A stretch of DNA of 64,000 bases from Adiantum capillus-veneris (Eukaryota; Streptophyta; Polypodiopsida; Polypodiales; Pteridaceae). Under the pieces are notes generated by a model, which saw only the letters and a program-made list of their open reading frames with translations, made no database searches and was not told where the DNA came from. The position numbers were made by a program, and so were the translations under genes. Where the stretch lies: contig CM043956.1 of NCBI GenBank assembly GCA_014529385.2, forward strand, positions 93,671,221-93,735,220, read 5' to 3'. Below are positions 11,853 to 22,443 of the stretch, piece after piece. Position 1 is the first letter of the stretch; each line of letters starts with the position of its first letter.

Positions 11853-12209
11853 ATGAGGAGACAATGGATGAAGATGGTGAGTACAATAGAATCAAGACCA
11901 AGGATAGCTGGGGCTATCTCTGGGAGGAATCTTGACAACATCCTACCTATCATGGATGCCCACATCAAGGGGAAATGTATCTCAAAAATCTACATAGATG
12001 GTGGTGCACAAATATGTGTCATGAGTGAGAAAATGATGCACCATCTATGCCAAGAGGTAAGTAGGCTGGCACCTTGCCAAGCTAAAATGGCAAATAATGT
12101 CAAATTGAAGTGTGTAGACATTGTGAATGCAGTCAAAGTGAAGGCATTTCAACACAGAAGTAGAGGTAGACATTTTTGTCATGCCACACAAAGGGGAGGG
12201 CTACCCTAA
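11853..12209 (+). pseudogene. aspartic protease domain, Gypsy element 1
   Basis: The motif YIDGGAQICVMS at about 11991-12028 is the plant Gypsy form of the aspartic protease active site, with catalytic aspartate followed by glycine. A leading block (ILPIMDAHIKGKCISKI) and a trailing block (ANNVKLKCVDIVNAVKVKAF) match the same domain in Gypsy element 2. It would cut the polyprotein. The frame ends soon after, and an acidic linker (12232-12564) leads to the RT. Confidence 0.8.
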
Positions 12210-12550
12210 CATTCTCTGAAGACCATGGATCATGGCTACGGAGGCTAAGCAGGATTGGAGTACTGGAATGATTCAGATGAAGGATGCTAAGGGAAAGTTC
12301 ATAGTCTACAACATGAAGACTGGGAAGCAACACAACATGATCTTGGAAGCATCGGAAGATGAGTTCACCAATGACTCTTCGACCACCTCGGGAGAAGAGA
12401 CGACAATAGCTGAAGAGAGAAATAGTATCATCGAAGTGATGGGAGTCATCCTCAGAGATCCAAAGAGATTGACACAATCTAAAACACCACCAAAGAGCCA
12501 AGAGGGACCATCAGGTATGCAATCCTTGGTGGATACAGTAAGTACATTGG

Positions 12551-13710
12551 ATGCTCTCCACTAAGTTAGCTAGTGAAGATAGAGAAGAATACATCTCTAT
12601 GCTAGGAAACTTTGCCACACTGTTCATTGATGGTTATGACAAGATCACAGGCATCACATTGGGGCAACACCGTATAAGACTCAAGGAAGGAAGCAAGCCT
12701 GTAGTGCAAAAGCTCAGAAGGCTTGGGGTAATTCAACAAGAGGCATTGCTCAAAGAGGTAAGGAATTTGCTACAGACAGGTTTCATTTACCCCGTCAAAG
12801 ACTCAGAGTGGGTCTCTTCAGTGGTAGTCACACCAAAGAAGAACGATAAGTGGAGGGTTTGTGTAGACTACAAACCTGCAACAAAGAGGGATCATTTTCC
12901 CCTCCCATTTATCCCGTTGAAGACTCTGAGTGGGTCTCTGTAGTGGTAGTCACACCAAAGAAGAACGGTAAGTGGAGGGTTTGTGTAGACTACAAACCTG
13001 CAACAAAGAGGGATCATTTTCCCCTCCCATTCCAAGATGATATTCTCAACGAGGTAGCAGGTCATGAGCGTTACACAGTATGTGATGGCTACTCAGGCTA
13101 CTTCCATATAAGTGTTGTAGAAGAAGACTAGAAAAAGATAACTTTCATAACAACATGGGGATGTTTTTCTTATAGTGTGATTCCTTTTGGCCTCACCAAT
13201 GCTCCGGCCACATTCTAACGCTATGTAAATTTTGTCTTCCAACCATACTTTGGTAAGTCAATACGGGTTTTCATAGATGATTTTTGCATCTACAGTTCTT
13301 GCTCCCTCCATTTGAGCAAGGTCTATGATGGCTTGGCTAGGCTATAAACCTTGGGTGGCTAGCTTAATGTAGATAAGTGTCACATTGGTGAGAGCAAGGT
13401 CACTCTTCACGGCCATGTAATTTCAGCCAAAGGAATTGAGGCTAACCCAAGCAAGGATCAAGCTTTAGTATCTTTGTCATCACCCACAATAGCTAAGCAA
13501 TTGGTATCTTTCCTTCAGAAGGTAAGGTATTTGAGCAGGTTCATCCACTTGCTCTCTCTAGTGGTTCTCCCTTTACAACAAGTCACCCATAGAGATGTCT
13601 TCTTATGGAGTGAAGAAAATGAGCAACAATTTAGCAAAGTGAAACAGATCCTGGCTACACTTCCCACCATTGCCCCCCCTAGATGGGTGAGCCATTTTAT
13701 GTTAACCTAA
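12551..13710 (+). pseudogene. reverse transcriptase, Gypsy element 1
   Basis: Ty3/Gypsy RT blocks are visible in order: KLRRLGVIQQEAL, GFIYPVKDSEWVS, VVVTPKKN-KWRVCVDYKPA, FPLPFQDDIL, YSVIPFGLTNAPATF and VFIDDF, the usual YxDD being changed to FIDD. The thumb follows (GHVISAKGIEANPSKDQA, FLQKVRYLSRFIHLLS). A 122-bp tandem duplication (about 12785-12906 and 12907-13028) repeats the SEWVS to PLPF segment. Both copies lack the usual LNAA after DYKP, so that deletion came first. Stops at about 12942, 13131 and within 13200-13380 make it non-functional. Confidence 0.85.
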
Positions 13711-14027
13711 TTGTAGGGAGTGATACACTTGGAGCCATACTAATACAAAAGGACCCCCAAACCTCTTTCATGCATCCTATCTACTTCTCTAGTCGCGTCA
13801 TGACCCCATCAGAAAAAGGATTCACCACGATACAACACATGGTGCTTGCATTGATTTTTCCCACTACAAAGTTCTGCTCTTATCTATTGCCTAGACTCTT
13901 TGTTATTCTGACAATGGAAGAGGTCTTTCTGTATGTGATGCAACACATGGATTTGTCTAAGTGGCTTGCAAGATTACAAGAGTTTGATTACACTATGCAA
14001 GTAAAGACTCCACCAGGGCTAGTCTAG
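13683..14027 (+). pseudogene. RNase H domain after RT, Gypsy element 1
   Basis: The frame matches the RNase H that adjoins Gypsy RT: DTLGAILIQKDPQ, HPIYFSSRVMTPSEKGFTTI, then FCSYLLPRLFVILTMEEVFL and KWLARLQEFDYTMQVK. It would remove the RNA strand after first-strand synthesis. It begins by a frameshift out of the RT frame near 13690. Confidence 0.8.
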
Positions 14028-14091
14028 CATGTATTCTTACTCATCGTCACTATGAGAAGAAGTTAAAGGTCAGCACAGATAAGGTAAATAA

Positions 14092-14540
14092 GTGACACCA
14101 ATGGTGGAAATTCCTAAGCTAGGAAGAGCTCATTCTCTTTTCTTTGATGGAGTTTACAAAAGAACAGTGGACCAGGCTGCAACTCACATCATCATTTTCA
14201 ATGAGAGAAAGGAGAAGTTCTTCTCTATTGGGCAATTACTACACTCCCACTCCAACAACGGAGCAGAGTACGCGGCCCTAATTTTTGGTTTAGAACAATG
14301 TGTTTTGCAAGGGTTTCAACGCCTAAATGTGTTTGGTGATGCCATGCTCTTGATAAAGCAGATTAATGGCACTTGGATTTGTAAAAATTAGGGTTTTCTT
14401 GGCCATTTATGCGAAGTTAAGGATTTGTTAAGAAAGTTTGAAGCAGTGCAATTATTTCTTGTCCCTAGGGCAGAAAATCAAGAAGCGGATGCTCTAGCCA
14501 AGGAAAGAATACAAGATGTGCCCATAGGAGCAATCAAATT
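14092..14540 (+). pseudogene. second (plant/archaeal-type) RNase H, Gypsy element 1
   Basis: LFFDGVYKR starts the domain, followed by HSNNGAEYAALIFGLEQCV and LNVFGDAMLLIKQINGTW. After a stop near 14391 the end of the fold continues as VPRAENQEADALAKE. The D...E...D...D spacing and the position after the first RNase H identify the extra RNase H of Tat-lineage elements. The stop breaks the gene. Confidence 0.8.
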
Positions 14541-14559
14541 GAAGCTGCCCCTCTTTCAG

Positions 14560-15833
14560 GGTAGCGATGCTATGCCTGATATCATCAGCTTCATAGATAC
14601 AAGAAAATGTCTTAAAGGGTATACCAAGGGTCAGAAACAATGGCTTGTCCAAAAGGGAACAAGATACCGCCTTATAAACAACACCTTGTACTATAAGGGC
14701 AAAGACCAGATCCTCAAGAGAGTGCCAGTCTCTAGTGAAATCACAGAGGTAATCTCAAGTTTCCATGATGGTGTTTGCGGCGGCCACTTTGCTCTAGATA
14801 TTACCAGTAGGAAGATTCTGCAGGTAGGATTCTCTTGGCCTAGTTTGAACAGGGATGTGCATCATTGGTGTAAAACATGTAGAGCTTGTCAAGTATCCAG
14901 TGATCGAACACTAACCTATGAGCCACAGACTCCTATCATCTCATATGGGCCATTTGAGAAGTGGGGAATAGATGCAATTAGTCCTTTACCAAGGGCCCAA
15001 TCAAGTAAACTGTACATTCTAGTTGGTGTAGACTACATGACCCAATGGGAGAAAGCAGTAGCCACCACACATATTACAGCCCAAGAAGTAGCAAAGTTCA
15101 TATTTGAGCACATTTGTTGCCGCTTTGGCACATCTCTGGAGATAATATCTAATAGAGGGCTAGGTTTCAGAGGCGACTTGGTGGGAGAACTAATGAAAAC
15201 GTTAGTCATTACATGTCGACACTCCACTCCTTACTATCCATAGTGCAATGGTCTAGTGGAAAAGGTAAATGGAATGATCTCTAAGATCATCACAAAGCAG
15301 GTGAATAACGACACAAGTGATTGGGATAAGCATCTCATGGTCTCTCTTTGGGCCCCCTGCACAACATTCTGAACATCACTAGGTTTGACCCCTTTTCATA
15401 TGGTATATGGAAAGGAGTCCCTTCTACCTATTGAGGTACAGATAGCCAGCTTGCGAGTCATGGCTAATCAGTTACAGCGTCCAGTTGCCCATCTCTGTAA
15501 CCACATGTTGGATCTAGAAAGGCTTCAGCTAGATAGGGAATATGCAATTAACCACTATGCAACGCAAGCAGAATGACGCCGACTCACATTCAACCAAGGG
15601 TTAAGGAAAAGGGTCTAAAGAAAGGCATGTTAGTGTTGAGATACGACAACAGATTCAACACTAGGAAAGATAAGAAGTTTCATCCCAGATGGGGAAGGCC
15701 ATTCATCATCAAAAAGCAATACACCAATGGCAGCTACAAATTGATGGAAGCAGATGGCCAAATTCACAAAACCAGAGTCAATGGATGGAGGCTAAAGAGG
15801 TACTTCTTAGGTTTGATCCAGAGTTCATGCTAG
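14560..15833 (+). pseudogene. integrase, Gypsy element 1
   Basis: A zinc-binding N-terminal part is present (HDGVCGGHF ... WCKTCRACQ), then the catalytic core: EKWGIDAISPLP with the first aspartate, IISNRGLGFRGDL where the second aspartate is replaced by asparagine, and, after a stop at 15241, NGLVEKVNG with the glutamate. The C-terminal part (RFNTRKDKKFHPRWGRPFII ... KTRVNGWRLKRYF) is the usual plant Gypsy tail. The integrase would insert the cDNA. The changed catalytic residue and several stops show it is dead. Confidence 0.85.
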
Positions 15834-15890
15834 ATGTTTCAGAAGAGGGAGAACCCTCCAACTCTGCTCTGCTGAAGAATCAGAAGCAGA

Positions 15891-15931
15891 GCTAGAGGCA
15901 TGAATGCCTCTAGCCAGAAGGGGAGGGCTAA
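15891..15931 (+). promoter_or_regulatory. hairpin plus polypurine tract, Gypsy element 1
   Basis: GCTAGAGGCAT and ATGCCTCTAGC form a perfect 11-bp inverted repeat around GA (15891-15914). It is followed by the purine-rich AGAAGGGGAGGG and then the 3' LTR start at 15932. The purine run should prime plus-strand synthesis. A similar hairpin sits at this place in the other two Gypsy elements. Confidence 0.75.
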
Positions 15932-16008
15932 TGATAGCCGGCTTTTGAAGCCGCGGCCATGAGAACCCAACCCCACTCTGGGGGAGCTTAATAATAAGCA
16001 ACAAAGAA
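15932..16008 (+). repeat. truncated 3' LTR of Gypsy element 1
   Basis: Matches the first 77 bases or so of the 5' LTR (8543 onward) up to AACAAAGAA and then ends abruptly at a CACTA terminus. Confidence 0.85.
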
Positions 16009-16260
16009 CACTACAAGAGGTACTTCACATTAGCAACACTCGAAGTGTGACGCTCAAAAGTGAAAATCCACGGCGTCGCTATGGGCATCGTTATTTTCTT
16101 TGTTGCGTAGCGACGTCTAGAGCGACGCCCATAGCGATGCCGACAGGGGTAAAAAATATTCCTAGAGTGCTGAAAACTCAGATCTTAGATCTGAGTTTTG
16201 ACGCTCAAGCGAAAGAGGTAACCCGCGCTCTCCTTCTCTCTCTCTTTCTTCCCCCCCCCC
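16009..16260. mobile_element. left terminus of a CACTA transposon, remnant
   Basis: It begins CACTACAAGAGG directly at the broken LTR and carries GCGTCGCTATGGGC, AGCGACGTCTAGAGCGACG and similar subterminal motifs. GGGGTAAAAAA and CCCGCG follow, in the same order as in the promoter-side end of the complete CACTA element (about 59640-59833, opposite strand). A perfect inverted repeat (AAAACTCAGATC/GATCTGAGTTTT, 16173-16199) lies inside. No matching right end was found, so this is a tip only. Confidence 0.7.
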
Positions 16261-16306
16261 CCCCCCCCCCCACAACACACACGCACACACACACACACAC
16301 ACACAG
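16250..16306. repeat. poly-C and (CA)n tract
   Basis: About 22 C followed by a (CA)n run. It marks the left edge of the long repeat shared with the window's right end. Confidence 0.9.
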
Positions 16307-17451
16307 TGTTACTTTAATACTGTTGATTTTTGAATTAGCTTACTTAAAATAGACCACACATAGACCTAGCCATTCTTTTGAAACCTGTTGGGGGTGGTTT
16401 ATATATATATATTTTTCTGGCAATAATAAACACACACACACACACAATTCCTTACCCGGGGCAGCTTAATTACTTGAGATCCTACTTAGATCTACTGTCT
16501 TATATCATCACCATGGGGCATAGCCCTTGTAGTTAACCTATGTAATGTGTCATGTTACTACCTCGTGCGTGCCCGAGCATGAATACATTTGGGGATTCCT
16601 CTTGATTACACCTCGAAGGCGGCCTCACCATCCCCGCTGTGCATCTCCCCACTCATGGATATCTGTGCACCAAATAGAGCAACCGTCCTCATTCCTTCCT
16701 CTATTTAAAAGGTGAGGGCGTGTCTTTGCCCCTCATATAGCACTGATAGTGTTCATTATTTTGCATCAAGCGACTGCGTGACTGTTTCTACACTCAAATA
16801 ACACAGGTAAGCAATTTTTTTACTGTATGGAAATATTTGTGCTGCTATGTCATAAGGCATGACACTTTAGAGAAAAATCCTTGGTATCAAAGAATGTTGC
16901 AAAAGGGTATATCTTCTAGGAATGATTTAAACCCCAATTGGGAGGTTCTGAGCTGTTTTGCGTTGTTTCTGTTGATGAATCTTATTGGGTATTTTATGTG
17001 ATAATCGGTGTTGTCGACTAATGTGAGTTCATTACTTACTTTTGATGCAAACTGTTTATGTGGTTGGACCACTTGTTTTGGTAAGGTCTTTTTTACTCTG
17101 GGTATTGGTACATGCATACATGCTGACTAAATTGCTTGCAGACTGCTGGTACTTTTCGGGTATGGCTCTATATCTAGTTAAAACCGTGTTTGTTCACTAA
17201 AATGGCAAGAATGGAAAAATAGGTTGAAGGGAGGGACTGTTTTTTCATTTACATTGGCTTTTGGAAAAGGGGTTTTTTCTGTCACATTCGGAAGTAATCG
17301 AGCCTACCTTGGGTGGGTCATTGAGTATCAAGAAATAGCTCTGATGTTTTTTGTGATACATTTGGTTTTTCACACTCATAGTGTACTATCCAATTGCCTT
17401 GACTGGCCCTAAGAATGGCGTCTCCATGGTTACTTACAAAGGTTTGAGGTG
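16304..17451 (+). repeat. left copy of the long terminal repeat (LTR or pLTR)
   Basis: From GTGTTACTTTAATAC to GGTTTGAGGTG this stretch aligns nearly base for base with 62799-64000. The differences are point changes, a longer AT/TTA run in the right copy and a 12-base insertion before the donor in the right copy. The homology runs to the very last base of the window, so the repeat probably continues past 17451. It carries CTATTTAAAA at 16701 and a leader ending ACACAG at 16806. It codes for no protein. Confidence 0.85.
16701..16808 (+). promoter_or_regulatory. TATA-like box, leader and splice donor
   Basis: CTATTTAAAAGG (16701) is followed by a leader of roughly 75 bases ending CACAG|GTAAGC (donor GT 16807-16808). 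Both the box and the donor are kept in the right-hand copy (63228 and 63346), which supports them as working parts of the element. Confidence 0.55.
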
Positions 17452-18377
17452 TTTATTGCGCACTGATTGAGTGGTTACACATATAGATGGTGGTATATCT
17501 CGTTTCTTACTACGTACTGTTTTGGTTCTTAAAACAAATAAACACAGGCTTTTTTAAGCCGCTATGCCCTATTGCACACCATGGCAATTTTGGGTCTTTA
17601 CATAGCTAAAATAAGGGTTTACATTACGACTTTTTTTTATTAGCTCCCACGAGGTTTCTCTCTTTTTTAGCTTTGGATAGTAACACTTTAAAACGATATA
17701 GCTCTTTCTTTGAAAAAAATTTCTAGGATAGAAGTAACGCATGGTTTTCAACAGTGCTCCTTGTCTTCTGGATTACTCTCTGAAATACATTGAAAATGAT
17801 GTAACAAATGCAGGGATAAAGTATAGTCCATTCACAAAGATAGGTATCTAACCTTTAAACAAATTTTAAATACTTGATACTTTAAAATCAGAATTGAAGT
17901 TTCTTCTTTGAATGGTACTTTCATAAACTAATAAAAAAAAGGAAAAAGTAAAAGGGGATGTTTCACACACTTGGATTGGAAGGGGTCGTGGCCTTCTAAT
18001 CAAAATGATACATTTTTTAATGGAGAAGAGGGAAGCATGTATATTTTTCAAAAAAATACTATGGACTGACTGCATTTTTTTAATGATATTTTATTATTGT
18101 GCTTTTTAAACAATGCACAATTTTTCGTGCTTTTTAGATTCGTTTTCTAGAACAAATATACATGTTCTAAACAATGTCCAAAACCACCCGGTAAGTTTAT
18201 ACGCAAACGAAGAACGGATTATCAACACAATAAGTGTCACACATAAGTTGTTGCATCATTAAACAAAATAAACAACCATGCCAATAGTGTGTGATCAAAA
18301 ACTTGAGAGCATACTACTTCATTAAATAGAGGGAGGGGCAAAATGGAGTTGCCTATTTTTGATAGAAAGTAAAGGGT
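17452..18377. other. AT-rich DNA, intron of host element or Mutator-like flank
   Basis: No gene was recognised. It probably contains the rest of the left repeat and then the end of the Mutator-like element, but I found no clear terminal inverted repeat. Confidence 0.4.
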
Positions 18378-21300
18378 TCATAGCACGGGGATTGAAATAC
18401 GGGGTTGACTAAGTATGAAGGCAACATCCATCACAATGAGTGTGGGTTGATGTATTACCATGTGCTCCTTAGGTTGCAGACCCCAGACATGCACATACAC
18501 ATAATACATGTGCTTACAAGCAATGAATGACTTTTGAGGTATCACCCTTTTCTGGAAATTTGGACATGTACAGCTTGGCTCACCTTTGATATGAACATCA
18601 TAAAAGCTTTCGTATACGAAACACAACATGTTTCTTTTGAATTATAGAGACTTCCTCTAAGAAGGTTCCAGCCATCACTGCAGCTGCTTCAACCCTTTTT
18701 TGTGCTTCTTTTGAAATACCATGCCTCCACTTCGTTGCCTACTACTTGAACCTCCTTCTCCACATAATGAAGAAACCCTATTTTCCTTGTACTTTAGTGT
18801 GCTAATACCAACCACTTGAAAACCTGCTATTGTAAGACTAGCAAGCTCTTCTCTTGAGACTTTTGTCCCCCTTGCAATGGGCCAAATTATAGGGGCTACT
18901 GGTACCTCCTTCACCTAATTTTTAACTGACTTTGTGTGCTCCACATCATGATTGCAAAACCATAGCCATTGCTCTATGGTTTTGTCTTTGTAGCATCTTT
19001 TTGACCAAAAGCATGGCACAACCAAACCTGTACCATGACTATTTCTTGACTCCATGGTTTCAAATTTGATATGATGTGGACGACCATGAACTTTGTGTTG
19101 TTTCGACTCGACTACATATTCCGGATGATGAGAACTAATATCTTTTCTTGTCTCTCTCTTCTTTTGTTGCACGGTTTCCTTGTCACCATGCAGTGTGGGA
19201 TCTTCATACATTGGGGTGCCTGCTACAACTCCTTGCACCACCCTTGCAATGATAGCTGGACTTGGAGTTTTTTGTCTCTCGACTCTTGAGAGCATAGATC
19301 CAAGTGTGGGACCCGTGCCTATATAACGGCCTGTCAAGAACCTCAAACGCTTTGCACATTGTATATACGAGTTTAAGACATCGCTAACACATGCATCATA
19401 TAATGAAATCTTTCTTCTTCCCCCTTCAACAACCAACCAGCTAGCATGAATGCTCTCAGACAAGTTTATACTTGGAATTTGTGCCTGCTCCCATCGACTT
19501 TTATTAGCATATCCACAAAATTGTAGTTGAGTATTTGAACATGGTTTTTCTTGGATAACAAAGAATTAAAATATAAACTCACATTCTTGTTGATGTTTCC
19601 CTAATGCTCAATTTTTTGTTCCCCCCATTATTAAACCATCGTTGAAGCACCTCTAAGTTCTCTTTTGGAACATGAATCAACCACCAATCTTTGGTATGGC
19701 TTGCGTTAATTGTAGCCTCTTCTACAATTGTTGAGAGTCTCCATGCTTCACACATTGCAATGTGCTCATTTTGCTTTGGTGCAAACACAAATTTTCTTGT
19801 GTACTTTTGCAAGCTTTGCTCCCAATGGAAAAGGAAAGAGTGCTCTCTACCTTCCATAATATTACGTGGGCCTCCATTGTACACTTTCCTTATTGCCAAT
19901 CAGTTTGCCCTTGCCTCATCTGACATGAACCCTACAAAATCAGGCGGTTCTTGCGCACATTGAGCCATGGTAGCATTCAAACTTTCCCAAAGCAATAATT
20001 GAGACTCCCCATCCTCCTCTTTTGCTTCACAAATTTCAATAACGTGCAACGCTCGCATTCTGGACAAATATGATGCAAATGTTAGGACAAACCTTTTGAA
20101 GGATAAATATTTCATATTTCCAATTAGAAACAAACTTACCCCGGATCATACACGGAAGACGACATTGTTGCCCATCCATCTATCCTATGTGTATGATCAA
20201 AGTGAACCCAAGCATTCCTCAAGTCCCCTTGCTCAGTTTGTCCCAATCGGTTTACTAGGTCCACACCTGATGCAGGACCTTTTGTAGACATCTTGAAAAG
20301 ATAACATTTTTCTCTTCCATTGCCTTGTCCTGGGAATCTACTACCATGGAAAATGGGAAACATACAATGTCGTTGTAGTTGCAAAATATTGTCATATCCT
20401 TCATCCATCTGAACACATTGCTTCACCTTTTCTTTGATTATTAGACCTTTAAATCTACATGCAATGTCCATATTAATGTGAATGGCATAACAACCAAGAA
20501 AAGAAACATAAGACACATGAATCCATGCATACCCATTGTTTTGCACTATGGCATCATCTCCTCCAGAAACCAAGTAAATCTCGATCAGTTGTGACTTCTT
20601 CACCCTCTCTCGTTAAAGATTCAAACAACATTTGTCGAGCTACTAGCATTTGTATCCCATGGTCCACCTTTCTCTATTCTAAGAACTCTGCTAACCAATT
20701 TCTGCACTTTTGCTATATTGGCTCTTGATGTGCCTGGTTCAACACTATGCTCATGATTGCCAATATGAAGTACCATTCGAGTCAAACTCTCATCCAAAGG
20801 GAAAACATAATAGATCATAGCCTTGCATACATCAATGCATGTCACGGTTTTTTGGCAATAGTTATAGTAAATTTTTCATTTACCCTCACCAACAGGATAT
20901 CCCTTGCTTAGCTGCCTATCCAAGTGACACTGAAAACAACTGTCATTGAACTTCTTCTCATTCATGTAAAATGGACAAGAGAGGTGGGGACATTGTAGAT
21001 TCCCAAGGAAATAACTTAGCATCACTATACAAGCTATTGTCATATTTGTTTGGGATGGTCATGTCTAGAGATGACTACTATCGTGTTTTTGCTCCATCCC
21101 ATCCATTGTCTTCATTTTCCCAAAAGTTGCAGGAAACTCAAAACACAAACAATCATTATAGGTGGTGGGAAGTTCAACTACCTGTAGAGGATTGCCGCAC
21201 ATCTTTAACATCTTCTTAAGTCGAGGTGCCCCTTCTCCATTTTGTATCCAATGAACAATTGACATAGATGGCCTACCTTCCATTTCTTTAGATTCACCAT

Positions 21301-21508
21301 CAAGTTGCAATACTTCCACACACGCTTCTCCATCTGCAGGTCTCATATCATCTAGCTTTGTTGTTGTGTCCTTTGCGTAGTTTATCTCCAAGCTCTCGCT
21401 CTTCGATACATAAACACACTTTGTGGTGTGTAATAATATATATTTGGCTGACAATGAACCATCAATCAGGTAGTGTTCATTGCCTACATTGTCACAATGT
21501 GGAGTCAT
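18378..21508 (-). pseudogene. Mutator-like (MULE) transposase with SWIM finger, decayed
   Basis: Read on the minus strand from 21508 down, pieces of one long protein appear in several frames. The N-terminal region (about 21508-20900) is followed by a cysteine block (CPFYMNEKKFNDSCFQC). The DDE core is next: HRIDGWATMSSSVYDPG with an aspartate, PDFVGFMSDEARANW with the second, and a conserved FHWEQSLQKYTRKFV segment. The C-terminus has SCTCPNF...CKHMYYVYVH, the SWIM zinc finger pattern CxC...CxH. This is the plant MULE architecture. Frames break at about 20136, 20621, 19579 and 18915. Terminal inverted repeats and a 9-bp target duplication were not found. It would cut and paste the element; it is dead here. 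Confidence 0.75.
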
Positions 21509-22315
21509 AGAAAGCTCAAACTAACTATCATCTTCTTGAATAATTGCATGTAGTCCGTGGAAAACAAATGAAGGAGGTAACAAACTTTGAAGATAGTGAG
21601 AGCCTAGCAATGTGTTACCGTTGTGCAATGGAATATCAAGTGTGACAGTGTCACCAGCAATGTGCCAAGCGAGCAGCACAGAGCTTGGAGCACTCATGAG
21701 AGCTATGGAGTAGCACACTGTAGCTATGGAGCACCAAAGAGCTATGGAGCAACACAGAGCTCTGGAGCTAAGAGAGGAACAAAAATGAATGTAGTTCACA
21801 TAATGCAATAAGTGGGAAGATCTCACAGAATAAAATGAGTGATTATGTGACATGAATAAAAAGTAATGGACATTGATTGTGTAGCCGTCAGCACGGAGAG
21901 AGAATGATTCACTATTTTTTTTTTCTCTTTTTATTTGAGAACTTTATGGAGCATATAATATTTTCATTAATTTTTAATTTTTTAAGAGTGCTTACGTGCA
22001 AACACACACCCAAACACAAAAAATAGTTCACGATGATAGAATCACCTTGTGGGTTTCAAGAAAGTTTTTGTTTAATCTAGAAATTTTTAATTCATTTTGA
22101 GATTAGTCGTAAAAAAGACCTTGTAATTCATGAAAATTTTAAAATAAATGAATGGCATTTTGACCTTGGAAATTTCTTGGATAATATAGTCTATCAGCAA
22201 TAGAAAGCTATTTTAACAAAATTTTCTCCTTGGTTACAAGCGTAGAAGACCTCCAAACTTTGATTTTATCAGGAGTTTATTTTTACCTTTTCTCACATAA
22301 TGGATTCAAAATTTG
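21509..22315. other. MULE flank with a short imperfect repeat, no gene
   Basis: Around 21690-21775 an imperfect unit close to GAGCTATGGAGCA is repeated about five times. The rest, to 22315, is AT-rich and unrecognised. Confidence 0.5.
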
Positions 22316-22443
22316 CAAACAGTCTCGAATATTTTTAAAATACAGTTTTTATATTGTATCTATTTGCACCTTCAAAAATATATTAGTTTTGTTACTAATT
22401 TTTAGTTATTGAGTCAAAATTACAAAAAACATAGGGCTTGTTA

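Larger units (their letters stand above)
8543..16008 (+). mobile_element. Gypsy element 1 (Ty3/Gypsy, Tat-like, dual RNase H), decayed
   Basis: A 5' LTR is followed by a PBS-like sequence, gag, protease, RT, RNase H, a second plant-type RNase H, integrase, a polypurine tract and the start of the 3' LTR. The order with a second RNase H before integrase is that of the Tat lineage. Frames are broken by many stops and frameshifts, so it cannot be autonomous. Only the first 77 bases or so of the 3' LTR (TGATAGCCGGCTTTTGAAGC, matching TGATGGCCAGCTTTCGAAGC at 8543) are present before a CACTA terminus takes over at 16009. About 1.35 kb of extra sequence lies between the PBS and gag. Confidence 0.88.

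Noticed and set aside
18378-21508. FAR1/FHY3-type domesticated host gene
   Set aside because: The frames are broken many times and lie among repeats, so a dead Mutator-like element fits better.
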